From the NCBI GenBank assembly GCA_047495785.1, contig JBLDXI010000032.1, forward strand, positions 1,302,001 through 1,366,000: a DNA stretch of 64,000 nucleotides, in the 5' to 3' direction. Positions 19,522 through 30,327 of the stretch are shown here, piece by piece; positions within the stretch are counted from its first letter, which is position 1, and each line of letters starts with the position of its first letter. The stretch is from Lepidodermella squamata. Its lineage: Eukaryota > Gastrotricha. Position numbers and translations under genes: made by a program. The notes beneath the pieces are model-generated. The model ran no database searches. It was not told the DNA's origin and saw only the letters and a program-made list of their open reading frames with translations.

Positions 19522-19887
19522 TTATTGTTCTTTAATATCGCGTGATTTCGCGTTAACATCAATCGCTATTGGATTCGCCTGCATAAATCGGTCCAGATAC
19601 AGCAATTGTTTCTCCATTTCGCTGTTAAGCGAGCAAAGTTGACTAGATAGCAGGAAAGTTTTTTGTAGGGTTGTCGATGACGTTTCGATTGTTCGATCCT
19701 GACCCGCAAATGTCTTGGCCGTGCTCATCAAAAGTTCTTGCGAGCCGCTGCCTTTTAAAACCAGCTTGCACAACGCGGCCAATTCGGCTACAGAACCAGC
19801 TGCTTTGTCGTTCAATTTCGATTTAACAGCATGGTACGGCAGTGCCGATGCTGATAGCGGCGGTGGTGATGTGGGCACTTGAGACAT
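19522..19887 (-). CDS. BORCS7: BLOC-1-related complex subunit 7-like
   Basis: A single-exon 121-aa protein. From memory of human BORCS7 (about 105 aa), the order AVKSKLNDKAAGSVAELA, LCKLVLKGSGSQELLMSTAK, then RTIETSSTTLQKTFLLSSQL aligns with its VLKGSRSSELLGQAARNM core and helical C-terminal half. BORCS7 is a subunit of BORC, which sits on the lysosome and recruits ARL8 and kinesin to move lysosomes outward. A Pro/Ser-rich N-terminus and a short polar tail are extra. It lies 51 bases downstream of UQCC4 and 104 bases upstream of INTS15 on the same strand, and an AG acceptor lies 14 bases before the ATG. Confidence 0.75.
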   Translation of the reverse strand: MSQVPTSPPPLSASALPYHAVKSKLNDKAAGSVAELAALCKLVLKGSGSQELLMSTAKTFAGQDRTIETSSTTLQKTFLLSSQLCSLNSEMEKQLLYLDRFMQANPIAIDVNAKSRDIKEQ

Positions 19888-19938
19888 TTAATTAAAATCC
19901 CTATTAACAAATATCGAATATTAAAATATGGCACCTAT

Positions 19939-20274
19939 TTATTTGAGTGGCTGAATTTTTTTCTCTTCGTAGTCTTTTACAACTTGTTCATAAGTTTGTC
20001 CATAAGGCAGAGGTACAGATGGGTGGGGATGATACATCCATTCATCCAAATCGTTTTCTCGTCGAAGAACGCAGAAATACAGCATGAAAGCCGCGGTTGA
20101 TACACTGACGATTAAGCGCTGGTATCGCGGCCTGTTTCGAAACCCACGATCGAAGAATGTATCGACAGATTCGTAGTTATTCGCTTTCGACTCTGAAAAT
20201 TTGACAGCATCGCCGCGTTTCGGAGCTGACGATAGCAATCGTCGAGCTACCGTTGTAACAGCACTTCTTAACAT
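19939..20274 (-). CDS. UQCC4: UQCC4-like mitochondrial complex III assembly factor
   Basis: A single-exon 111-aa protein from ATG 20274. The N-terminus (LRSAVTTVARRLLSSAPKRG) is a typical mitochondrial presequence. The family signature is VKFSESKAN, then one membrane span (about LIVSVSTAAFMLYFCV), then LRRENDLDEWM; human UQCC4 (C16orf91/CCSMST1) has the corresponding EFSSSKAN and YLREExExDQWL as I recall it. The human protein helps assemble cytochrome b into respiratory complex III in the inner membrane. The stop codon overlaps an AATAAA. An acceptor (TTTTCTACATAG) ends 8 bases before the ATG, and the HMG20 stop is under 90 bases upstream, so it fits as a middle cistron. Confidence 0.75.
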   Translation of the reverse strand: MLRSAVTTVARRLLSSAPKRGDAVKFSESKANNYESVDTFFDRGFRNRPRYQRLIVSVSTAAFMLYFCVLRRENDLDEWMYHPHPSVPLPYGQTYEQVVKDYEEKKIQPLK

Positions 20275-20361
20275 CAAAATATCTATGTAGAAAATTACAT
20301 CAAAATGTCAACAAAATGTCTACAAAAGGAAGTTTACTCGAGAGATAACAAAACAGATTTC

Positions 20362-21150
20362 TTAAATAGCATCCGATGAAAGGCAATCCAAAATTGACAC
20401 TAGCTTTAATTTCACGTAGCTGCGCTGCTCGTCATCCATATCGCAAATTGAGGTGGATATGGTTGTTTTCAAATTAGAGAGCAGATCACTGGTTGTGAAA
20501 GATTTGAAAACATCAATCGATGAAACAGTTTCATCTTCTGTGACGTTACGAGCTATATCAACGAGTGACTGCATTAGACTTTCCCGGGTTTGTTCAAGTC
20601 GTTTCGCTGAAATCGAGCTCCGGGAACGTTGAGTTGATAGCTCACTTTCTAAGCGGTTAATCGCAGTTTTCAACGAGTCCGTGTGAGCAGATAACAAGGC
20701 ACTCTGCTGCTGCGCCTCGCCGACCTCTTTTTGCAAACGACGGAATTCCTTTTCCCGTTCACGGTTATGAGCAATGAAAGCTTGAGTAAAAATCGGAATT
20801 TGATGCTCTTTCTCGCCATTTTCCTTTTGAGTTTCGACGTATTTCGCATTGGATGCTTGACGCTCATTTTCAGCGCGAGCCTGTTCGTTGTATCTCTCAC
20901 GCTCCTCTTGATTTAAATTACGCCAAACACCCCCAATCGTAGTAAGATAATCCTTAGGATTGAGGTTGGGAGATTCAACTTTTAGTCGAGGAAGACGTTC
21001 TTTCAAGAACATATGATAGGCTGTGGCAACTTTCTTCTTCGTGACTCCGTCTCCGTTGCCTTGTTTAGCTTGGTTCTGAGGTTTTCTCTTTACTACTTTC
21101 TTTGCTACTTTCTTCTGCGGCTGGGATGTTTCGCCATTTGATTCGGACAT
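20362..21150 (-). CDS. HMG20A: HMG20A/B-like HMG-box protein
   Basis: A single-exon 262-aa protein. A Lys-rich N-terminus precedes an HMG box (about 38-105: VATAYHMFLKERLPRLK, IGGVWRNLNQEERERYNEQA), then PIFTQAFIAHNREREKEFRR and a coiled coil of about 80 residues, and a short helical C-terminus. HMG box plus this PIFT.AF..HN.xRE segment plus coiled coil is the layout of HMG20A (iBRAF) and HMG20B (BRAF35), which join the LSD1-CoREST complex and control neuronal genes. It cannot be assigned to A or B and is probably the single ancestral gene. It is the first of four close, same-strand genes, so it is the likely lead gene of an operon if one exists. Confidence 0.8.
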   Translation of the reverse strand: MSESNGETSQPQKKVAKKVVKRKPQNQAKQGNGDGVTKKKVATAYHMFLKERLPRLKVESPNLNPKDYLTTIGGVWRNLNQEERERYNEQARAENERQASNAKYVETQKENGEKEHQIPIFTQAFIAHNREREKEFRRLQKEVGEAQQQSALLSAHTDSLKTAINRLESELSTQRSRSSISAKRLEQTRESLMQSLVDIARNVTEDETVSSIDVFKSFTTSDLLSNLKTTISTSICDMDDEQRSYVKLKLVSILDCLSSDAI

Positions 21151-22273
21151 ATTAGGCGGAAATAATCAGGTGCTTTAACGATGCCTAAATAATAGAACAT
21201 TAAAAGCTCGTGTATTAGACATTTTTCCGAAGCGTTCAGTAGTTTCAACACATGCTTAACAATAAAACGAAGGTTTTTCCGCCGCGAAAACCGAAAAGTG
21301 ATGGAAACACTCTCCTTGAAACGGAGAATGAAGACGGAAAATCGGACACTTTCGGCGGCGGAGACTGACTCTAGAAAACAAACAAAAACAAAGAAAGAGA
21401 AACAAGAGAGATCAAATGGCGGATATTGGTTGCAGACGCAGAAATACCGCGCATTTGTAATTTTTATTGACATATAAATACACATTCTACAAAAAAAGTT
21501 ATTATTTGACAAATAATTTATAATTTATTCACAGGATTTTTCTTAGTTACATTGAGCTTCCCTAGTTTCGAGGGCTGTCTGGGACCATCAGCGACCCCAC
21601 CGTTTCTTCGTAAAGAAGTGGCGTGGGCACAAAGCTATTTAAAACTGGCTAATAATTTTTCGGCTTGGTTGATACTTTCATCATTTTCTGATACTTACCT
21701 ATGGCAAAGTAAACAATTGATTGATTCCAGGACAGCACATTTTTCTGTGGACTGTTCGTCAAGAAATAAGCCGGCTTCCGGCTTGGAACAACAACAATTC
21801 TATGTATATTGCCAATGCCTTTTCAAATTTCGAAAAATGTTTGTTGAGGATGAAAACCTTGTTTAGACCCTCCTTGAAGGTTTTACTGTCTTCGACGCTG
21901 TCGCTGACAAGGTCGCGGAAATATTATATTTCTTGAAGTTGTAACCTGTTGCCAGGGTAGTTGAGCGATGGCAAGGCGAATACGATCAGACGATCAGTAT
22001 AATACTGTTTAACTGCTCGCAAACCCAACACGTAGCTCTTAATCCGAATATTTATATTAATTATTGTTTGTTTATAGATGTTACTATTCCCGAGAGAAAG
22101 TGAACACTCATGACAGGAGTAAGTGTGGCTCAGAAGCTGGCAGAAAACACTTTAGCTGGCTCAGCGAAAGAACTGCGACCCATTCCTCTTTCCAAGTAAG
22201 GTTTAAATATCACGGGAATATGACTATTAATTTATGTATTAACTATAGCTTTCGACGTGCCTCGTCCGTTGAA
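21151..22273. other. Intergenic stretch between HMG20 and the LRR gene, with a possible minus-strand exon
   Basis: The minus strand at about 21780-21935 reads a plausible helical segment (FRDLVSDSVEDSKTFKEGLN, KHFSKFEKALAIYIELLLF), followed by a donor-like CATAG|GTAAGT at about 21697, an open stretch (VPTPLLYEETVGSLMVPDS) and AATAAA near 21530. This may be a small unrecognised gene or remnant; splicing could not be made consistent. The plus strand near 22064-22250 shows splice-like sites (donor at 22197, acceptor near 22250) that fit 5' untranslated exons of the LRR gene. Confidence 0.3.
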
Positions 22274-23977
22274 ATGGTGCAATTAGTTGTAAAATCTGGA
22301 CATAAGAGCATTGGGGACGGTGCGAAAATTGCCGCACCGGACCCAGGCACAAGCGCAAATTCACATCCGTCAACAGTCACATCTATCCAAGCTGATCATG
22401 TTCTACGGTTATCACAAGAGACGCATAAAAACAAAGTTTTCGAAATAGATCTAAGTGGCAATGCTATCAAGAAAATTGAAAATATCGAAAGCTTCACGCA
22501 TCTAAGAATCCTTGATTTGGCTTGCAATCAGCTCGAGAAGATCGAAAACCTGTCGAAAAATGCTGAGCTCCGTGAGCTGAGGCTGTACGCTAATCGGCTA
22601 CAAAAAATTGAAGGTCTCGATCAACTTAAAAAGCTTTCTGTTCTCAAGCTCCAGCAGAACAAAATTGAAAGTATTGGCGATAGCTTTTCTCAACTGCGTG
22701 CCCTCGAAGTTCTTAGGCTAGATAACAACTGCATCAGAGCTCTGAAAACAGCCGAACTATTGCCTCTTCAAACCTGTTTACGTGTGCTCAATTTAAGCGC
22801 TAACCAGTTGAATGACATCAGTGCTGTTTCGATTTTGTACAGGCTAGAAAGCCTCGACGTTAGCCACAACAACATTCCATCGCTGCCAAACCTCAAAAAA
22901 TGCACCAATCTTCAAGAGCTAAATATTTCATTCAACAGAGTTGATAACCTGTCCGGAATTTCGGAAAACTCTCAACTCATCACGTTGAACGTGTCACACA
23001 ATGCGTTAAAATCGTTCAGAAGTCTTGGCCAGCCGAAGAAACAGCTAGAAAATATCATCGCCCAGTCGAATATCATTGAAACGATAGACGATTTGCCCAA
23101 CATCGCCCCAAATGTGGAAATACTAGATATTTCGAAAAACCGACTGAACAACGCGGAAAAAACTCTTGTGGCACTGACAAGATGTGAGCAACTTGTCGAG
23201 TTGAAGTGCTCTGATAATCCAGTTTTCGATGCAATCGGCCCGCATGAAGTGCGGCAAGCTCTTCCTCGTCTCGAACTGGTAAACGGCGTTAATTTTACAA
23301 AGAAAACATTCTCCGTCACTGGAGATCCTGTTTCATTACGGCCTCAAACGCCACTAGCTAGTGCTAGAGGTGATAGACCGCGAAATAACGGCTTGGACGA
23401 GCAAGACCTGCTAAATTACGGCGGAAGTGGTCCAGTTCTACGGCCGAAAACAGCTACAACCGGGTTAACTATTCGCCAGATTGACTCGATTTTCAATAAT
23501 TTAGACGGAGTGATGGAAAATTTAGAACGGTCTTTCGCGCAAACGTTCGACAAAGTCGTTACAACACTGGATGTCGAGGCTCCTAAGTGCGAAATTCATA
23601 GCAATGAGCTGTCGAATAAAATTTGCAAGGCCTGTTTAGCTGGACGAGAAGGCTTTAAAATGATAAATAAAGACAGCGGTAGTTTTGAAGACGAGCGGGA
23701 GAAAACAAGTGATAGCTTGTTCGATGGTCGAAGCGCCGCGTCTCCATCGCCATCAATCTCAAACTCGACTGGTTCGTCATCTCGAACAGATAAATCTAAG
23801 GAAACTTCGGCGACTAGAAATGCGCTGACTAGACGGCTGGAACAGGCCCGTAGTTACTCGCAAAAAATGAACCAAGCCGGTGGAAAATCATCATCGCCTA
23901 AAATAACGTCGACCAAACCGCCACTAGGATCGGTGCCTCGCCAAAATAGTTTGCCAGGGAAGAACCCGAAATTTTGA
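22274..23977 (+). CDS. SDS22-type leucine-rich repeat protein
   Basis: A continuous 567-aa frame. I chose ATG 22274 because the upstream frame crosses splice-like sites. After an N-terminal low-complexity stretch, residues about 50-330 hold about ten LRRs of the 22-residue SDS22 type (VFEIDLSGNAIKKIENIESF, LRILDLACNQLEKIENL). An LRR-cap-like end is near LPRLELVNGVNF. The C-terminal third is Ser/Lys-rich and probably disordered, with a CxxHxxxxxxxICKAC Cys/His cluster. SDS22-type LRR proteins include PP1 regulators and many ciliary/axonemal proteins; a specific orthologue was not identified. An AATAAA lies near 24114. Confidence 0.75.
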   Translation: MVQLVVKSGHKSIGDGAKIAAPDPGTSANSHPSTVTSIQADHVLRLSQETHKNKVFEIDLSGNAIKKIENIESFTHLRILDLACNQLEKIENLSKNAELRELRLYANRLQKIEGLDQLKKLSVLKLQQNKIESIGDSFSQLRALEVLRLDNNCIRALKTAELLPLQTCLRVLNLSANQLNDISAVSILYRLESLDVSHNNIPSLPNLKKCTNLQELNISFNRVDNLSGISENSQLITLNVSHNALKSFRSLGQPKKQLENIIAQSNIIETIDDLPNIAPNVEILDISKNRLNNAEKTLVALTRCEQLVELKCSDNPVFDAIGPHEVRQALPRLELVNGVNFTKKTFSVTGDPVSLRPQTPLASARGDRPRNNGLDEQDLLNYGGSGPVLRPKTATTGLTIRQIDSIFNNLDGVMENLERSFAQTFDKVVTTLDVEAPKCEIHSNELSNKICKACLAGREGFKMINKDSGSFEDEREKTSDSLFDGRSAASPSPSISNSTGSSSRTDKSKETSATRNALTRRLEQARSYSQKMNQAGGKSSSPKITSTKPPLGSVPRQNSLPGKNPKF

Positions 23978-24327
23978 ACTCAAATTATGCATGACTGTTA
24001 TTTTTTTTAAATCCTCAACATGTGATTGTGTGTTTTTTGTGTCGTATTGAGTGTTATTTCGCCCGAATTTTATAATTATTACTATCATCATCATTTGTAG
24101 CGAGAATTCTCCGAATAAATTCGAGTTTTTACTCATAAGGTGGCTTGCGTATTTCTTTCCAGGTCTACATCATGTGTTGGGCGCGAAATCGCGTGCCGAG
24201 TCGCGTGATAAGACACGCGATTTTTTTCGAAACTTTTTCAGATTTTTGCTATTCTACAAACAGAAATTTCAACTCCAACTCTAACTTCAACACAATTTGT
24301 TTACTTTTTACAACTGTTCTAATTGAA

Positions 24328-26251
24328 ATGCGAATCATGGCCATACGATTGTTGATAATTGTTTCGCTGTCGATAAATGCCCAGGTTGGCGATGGGCAGT
24401 ATAATAACTACATACCCGCCGCTGCTTCGCCAGCAGCTTGTTACCAGGTTCCAGCAACTTGCAACGTGGCAACGATCCAAAATCCTTGTTCCATTTCTCC
24501 GACCTGTATGGCGGCTCCTCAAGCACTATGCTACGTAAATTATTGTACGGGAACGCCTTGCATTGGCACTACCGAGTATTTCTACCAAAATCCGACGTAT
24601 ACGGCGAATGCTCAGCGGGTTTACAACTGCCAAACGGTTATGAACGGTAACCCAGCGGCATATCCCTACCAGAATGGCAACTTGTATCCGAATCAGCAAG
24701 TTCCTGGAGGATATGCTAACAATGGTTACTACCCGGGCTACCAAGGCTACCCGGCTGCCCAGCAAAGCTGCTCTGATCTCATCACCGCAATTTTAGGCCC
24801 CGCCGCAGGAGGGTGAGCAAAATTTAGAGAATTTTTCTATTTTTTTGCCAAAGATTTCTTTGTTTTTGAGCGGACGCTTGGTTTTTAAGTTTTGGTGCTC
24901 AAGATTGTTTCATGAGGAAAAAGTTTTCAATTTTCGAGCGAAGCAAAAAACCCCTCAAAATGACAATGAAACAAAGGTTTTCCAATATTTTACGCGGATT
25001 TTAGTTGTGCACCATAGCATTTTTTATAGCATGCTTATTTTAAAAATTTTATTTCCCATACTTCAGGGCTGTCGTTGTTGGTAAGCGTGAAGCGCCGGAT
25101 GAACTGGCTCCCCGGGCGAATCTTCGATTTCGGCGGTCGCTTACCGACGATACGACGACATCATCGACTACAACTACCCAGAATGCTCAGATGTCTTGCA
25201 ATTCAACGGGCTGCTGGGTCCACCAAACCGATGATGGCGTTAGTAATTCGCATTACTTGAATTTTTTTTTAATAATTATTCACAACAACATATTAAAAGA
25301 AAAATGGGATATACTAAGGAGATTAGTAAGATAAGGTGGAAATTTGAGGGCGTGCCAAATGCGCACTTTAAATCTAGTGTTCAATAAATAAATTTGAGGT
25401 TCCAGCTCTATTCATTCATCAAAAATAATGTTCTCGAATTTTTTCGAATTATCGAGCTAAACCAATAGATTTTAGAGTAAACTATGAGCGGTCAGTTTAA
25501 GAGTTATACTTCGACCTGCAGAGCCGGTTATCGATTCCAAGTATCGATTTTACAAATCAGTGATTTTTCTGACCTTAGAAGTCTTACAAGCATAAATTGA
25601 AAACTTTCTACCTAGACGGTACCAGGTATTAGGTAAAATGAAAATTCCACGGATTGGGGACATCACTATAGGTCAAGAAAATAAAAAAAAACAGTTCGGA
25701 AATAAATTGGAAAAATTTAGTGCCTCGACGCTTTAATTTAGCGCTGGAGCTTCAATCTTAGTGGTGCAAATTCAACTATAAGTTTTTTCCGGCTAGTAGA
25801 CGGTTTTGGAAATTGAGCTAGATGGTAATCCTTGAACGGGAATGTGAGCAAATGCTATGAAAATCTGCGAGTTCCAGACGTTGCTAAGATTTGAACCTTA
25901 AATTATGTTGATTGGTTTCAGTTTAATGACGATGATGTGCCTCCAACGGGCGATATGCCTTCGGAACGCGGCCGGTGGCATCAGACACATAAGCTGGTTT
26001 TCCTGCGTGCCTGCGATCTCACTATCTACACGACGCAGTGCTTGTACGGCCAGCAGTGCTGCCAAATCTACGCCTTATTCAACAAGTACTACTGCGTCGG
26101 AAAGGCGCAGAACATCAACCAGAACACGCAGTACAACCAGAACGGCGCCCAGATTCCGATGGTTGTTGGCCACGCTCCGAGTCGCGTCACGCTTGACATC
26201 TTCGCGCTTACCGCAGCTTTATCGACAGCTATAGTAGTACTTCTCAGCTAA
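24328..26251 (+). CDS. Secreted Cys-rich protein, probably GPI-anchored
   Basis: Three exons (24328-24812, 25067-25238, 25922-26251; phases 2 and 0) give 328 aa. A signal peptide (AIRLLIIVSLSINAQ) is followed by a Cys-rich region (CYQVPATCNVATIQNPC, CYVNYCTGTPC), a Tyr/Asn/Pro/Gly-rich low-complexity stretch, a Thr-rich linker, a segment with MSCNSTGCWVHQTDDG, and another Cys group (CLYGQQCCQIYALFNKYYCV). The C-terminus is hydrophobic (IFALTAALSTAIVVLLS), which fits a GPI-attachment signal. Cysteines are paired in number, suggesting disulfides outside the cell. No family was recognised. Intron 2 carries a dispersed repeat. Confidence 0.7.
25484..25735 (+). repeat. Dispersed repeat, copy 2 (intron 2 of the Cys-rich gene)
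   Basis: Partner of 11318-11555, in the same orientation relative to its host gene. Shared blocks include ATGAGCGGTCAGTTT and GATTCCAAGTATCGATTT. Confidence 0.6.
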
Positions 26252-28750
26252 ACAATTTTACCTCAATTTTTTGTACATTTTTGGTGAATTTTATTGCGAC
26301 AAAATATAGTAAAAAACGTTGAATTTGATGATAATATGATTGAGAGTAAAATTGAAACATTTTTGACTGCTGTGTCACTACTAGGTACTCAAGCAGGGAA
26401 TGCGCTTGTATCGCAATGGAAAAAGTTCGAGGGAGAATTCAAATTCGAACTCCGATTTCCACGGGAAAATAATTGACCTGTGACATATTGTCCTCACGAA
26501 ACCCGTTCAGCAGGGTGAATCGGACAGGTGGTAATGAAATCCACCTGATAGGCTTGATACAGGGCAAAAATTCAACATTTGAGATGTGAGATCCAATTTA
26601 ACATTCTTACCTGCCTTCGATTTACAAATTTTAGCTTTATGCTCGACAATTTCAACCCGCTCAAATAGTGTCATTATTTGACCTAATTTAAATATTCACA
26701 CCAAGTCGTCCGTAATAAGATTGCGCTACCTTTTCGCGCTACGCAGGGGGCATCGAAGATTATACCAGGAAGATTGTTTTGTTTAAATTCTAATAATCGT
26801 CAAATTTATTCCGATTTTCCCTTTTCGGTCCGTTAAAGATCATTCATTCTTCCTTTTTATTATTTTTTGTATGAATTCCACCACGATTATTTGATAATTT
26901 AGGGACACAGATTATGGTAAATACATTACCAATTACCAATATTTAATTTCCTCGAGTGTTAGGTGTGGGTGATCGCGCTTCGATTCGCCGAAAACGATTG
27001 ACGTAAAATTTCGCAGCTTCAACATCATTCCCCTACACATAGAGACAATAATGTACTAATTACGCTTTTTATCATCCGATCTGGATTATAGCGGCGACCT
27101 GCGCTCGATAGATAATTAACCCGGCGCGAAAAAAATAACATCGGCATAAAATATCCGCATGGCCGCGTCCGGGACAGAAAAAATGGCGACGCATGTGTTG
27201 CGTCAAAATACTCAAACCCGAACGAAAAATGCGGTGATTATGATATAAAGACGCTCACAGGTAAAATATTGCTCGGGAAATTTATCGACAAATCGTGGCG
27301 GCGGCGACGGCGAAAATTGGGCAAGTAAGGTGCCTGACTGACTGATAGGTACAACAGTAGCGCGCTGTATTGCCGCTCTTTTAGCAGAAAGATTAATAGT
27401 AATAATAAAATAATCGTCACGCGCGGTGATGATGAGGCGAAAAAGAGACAGGATGCGCGCTGTATGATAATAATATTATATCACCGATGTGCATGATGAG
27501 GATGACTAAGTAGTAGTATTAGTAGTCGTAGTAGTAGTAGCTTTTTGCGTAACCTACACTCTCCCGCCTATGCTCACTACTCAATTCGTGTCAGCGCTCC
27601 GTTTTCTCCACGCAGCGTTACTACACCCAAGCTTCGAACAACGCTCTTGTGTCCCTCTTGGTGGTGATTCAATTCAAATTTTGAAGCGGAAGTCACGAGT
27701 TATCAGTGATTCACTCAAGCTAGCATTCCTGTTCCTTTAAAACGACAGTTATAAAACGCATTTTGGGTCGAAAAAAATCATTCTACAAAACTATAAATTT
27801 ATTGAATATTCCATTTTTAATTTACAACCTTTCATTTCGAGGGGTACCAGGATTGCCTGGATTTGAATGTGAACTCTCGCAACCAGATTTTCCTATAATT
27901 TTTTCTAGCTTCAATGAAAAATATGTGAATTTAGCCTGAACATCGATTTTGCAAAATTTATTTGCCGATAGTAAGTCTCCCTTAATACGGGTTCCCAGAG
28001 ATTAGAGAAATTGAATTTGTTATAACCAGCTTCTCTATGGAAATTGCCCCAGTTTTTTGCTCTCCAATCTTTGCTAACTAACATCCAATTAGCCAACGTT
28101 TCAGCCCAGGTAAATTTCAAAAACATGGAGTGTGAGGTAATTATAAGGTCTGGCGGCAGCGAGAATTCAAAATTATTAGCCTTTAATTGGCAAATAGAGC
28201 TGTTTCAGTTCCAGGTCAGACGTTCGCATCAGTAGACTAGAGAAAGCCTTTCAACTAAAAAAAGTTTCAATAACGAAAAAACTTCATTTTCCATGACCCT
28301 GTGTAGGTTTTTCCTCTAGTGGCGATGCGAATCCTATCAATTTTACTGTAATTTCCACCTAGTATTTTTGTTTAATGGCGTGCAAATTTTATTCCGATAA
28401 AATGAGATCCTTGAATTGGGGTCGAAATTTGAATTATTTTACGAAACCTGCGAATTTCGACTTGAATTTTATAGCAATAACGCCTATAATTTAGGATCGA
28501 GAGTGATCTTAATAGGCTCTATTACATTACTAGTGCAAAGCACGATTTACGTTCTCGATTCCTCCCTATACCCACTTCCTTGACGTTTCTCTCTTCCGTC
28601 ATTGTATCGCTGAATTGTGATATCTTGCACTGATGTGTAGAATAATTTGCGGAAAATGCATGTCACGCTTGCTCGCTAAAAATTATGCCGTCCTTATATT
28701 CTCAAACATCTAGTGCCATAGTTTTTTATATCGAAATATCTGAATAAACC
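26252..28750. other. Gene-poor stretch before the Ras-like gene
   Basis: No exon was supported on either strand. A GTA/TAG microsatellite lies at about 27508-27540. A plus-strand open frame at 26294-26476 has no recognisable domain. The Ras-like promoter probably lies at the right end. Confidence 0.4.
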
Positions 28751-30327
28751 ATGGACAGTCCTAGCAGTCAATCAGCGCCCAGCGAGGTTGGAGCCGCTCA
28801 AACCATCAAACTCGTCTTCTTCGGCGCGAGTAAAAGCGGCAAAACCGCGCTTTTGCGGCGATTTCTGGACAACAAATTCGAGGAGAAATACGTCGAAACC
28901 GTCGAGGACATGTATCAAAAGGTGTTCTCAATACGCGATCGAAAATTCACGGTTTGCTTCTACGACACGGCTGGTTCGAACGAATTCCCAGCCATGCGGC
29001 GCGTTCTCGTGTCTGAAGCCACTGGTTTCGTGATCGTTTGCGCCGCCGACGTGCCTGATTCATTCGAGCAGATGAAATCAGCGTGGTATGAAATCGTCGG
29101 AGCGAAACGGACGTTGGAGCAACTTGAGCAGACGCCTTGTGTTGTTGTACTTTCAAAAACCGACCTGGCCTTAAATGACGCGAATACCCTGGCGGCGAAA
29201 CAGGCGCTTACGTTCAAAATCAACGATTGGCTAGACAATAACATCGCGGCTCAAACGCCCGAGGGTGTCCGCAAACGCAATCTCATATTCACCGAATTAT
29301 CATCCAAGTAAGGCTTCAAATATTTCATTTAAAATTATTGAATGTTCTAAATAATTGCGGCTCAAAATTTGAGGTTCCATCGAAAACATTTTACGTACGA
29401 ATTTTTGCAATTTTTTGCAATCTACAGAAAAATTACTGAGTCGTTAAAATCGATACTCGGAATCAATATCGGCAAACTCTATTTCATGGTGATCAACTCG
29501 GGGTCAAGTTCAAATGGAGTCATATAGAACTCCGTCTACGCTCCATGAGCCGAATTATCGTTAATCGTTTCTTATTTTTTCGATTTTTTTCTGATAATTT
29601 GGTACGGCGACAATACAGCAAATTCGCAGAACAGCGAATGCGACAAAACAGCAAAAACTTTCTATGGACGCATAGTGTTTCTGCTGTTGTGTCGCAAGTT
29701 GAAAAATTTGCTGTTTTGTCTTATTTGCTGTTATGACGGTCTGCCTTTAATTTTTATTTAATTTATGCTGATTTTTCTTAATTTTTAATTTTTCTCAAGT
29801 TTCAAAAATGTTACAAATCAGCTTATGTATAATAACTTGTTATGATAGAACTGGTTCAAACATCAAGTCGCCGTTCGAAAAACTGGTCGATCAAATGCTA
29901 CCTCGGACATCGCCTCCCGGAGCTGGAGATCATGAAAATCAGCGAGAAGTGAAAAGCTCAACTATCGGCCTGTTGGCGGCTAAATCAGCCTCTGCCTCGC
30001 CGGAACCTCAAACCCTGTCGGCCTCAACGCCAGTCAAGCGTGGCTTCAGTCTTTATCGCCGCAAAAAAGAAGGGGCGGCAACAACTGATGATAAGGTTAG
30101 TAGTAGAGATATCTTTTTTCAGACACGTTAGGACAAAGGTCACATATTTTTATCTCGTCCCAATTTTTCAGCCTGATAAACCCGTGGAAAAAGAAAAAAC
30201 CCTCGATCCGGAAAAGTCACTCGATCGGAGCAAAACGCAAAGTAAGAGCTTCATTTTCCGAGGTGGCGCAAAACCGAAAGGCGAAACCGTTCAAAAGCCA
30301 GCCGATGACGAATGCTATTTACAATAA
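28751..30327 (+). CDS. Ras-family small GTPase with long basic tail and CaaX box
   Basis: Three exons (28751-29307, 29849-30095, 30172-30327; phases 2 and 0) give 319 aa. The G domain shows G1 GASKSGKTALL, an effector-region-like YVETVEDMY, G3 DTAG, G4 SKTDL (instead of NKxD) and G5 LSSKTGSN. The residue after DTAG is Ser rather than Gln, and position 12 of Ras (GASKSGKT) is Ser, so hydrolysis may be slow; this is an inference. After the G domain come about 110 Ser/Pro/Lys-rich residues (RGFSLYRRKKEG, GGAKPKGE) ending CYLQ, a CaaX motif expected to be prenylated, probably farnesylated. A long polybasic tail recalls Dexras/RASD-type or RERG-like members. The exact subfamily was not identified. 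Confidence 0.8.
29611..29733. repeat. Hairpin repeat, copy in a Ras-like intron
   Basis: The sequence CAGAACAGCGAATGCGACAA through TTTGCTGTTTTGTC occurs again at 41827-41981. Its two ends are inverted copies of the same GCGACAAAACAGCAAA motif, so the element can fold. This copy lies in intron 1 of the Ras-like gene. Confidence 0.7.

Noticed and set aside
21105-21512. 135-codon minus-strand frame overlapping the HMG20 start
   Set aside because: It overlaps the HMG20 N-terminus in another frame and has no domain; HMG20's own frame is strongly supported.
22064-22273. Upstream 70-codon extension of the LRR frame
   Set aside because: It begins at a non-ATG codon, crosses a donor at 22197 and an acceptor near 22250, and has no similarity to LRR proteins; probably untranslated exon and intron.
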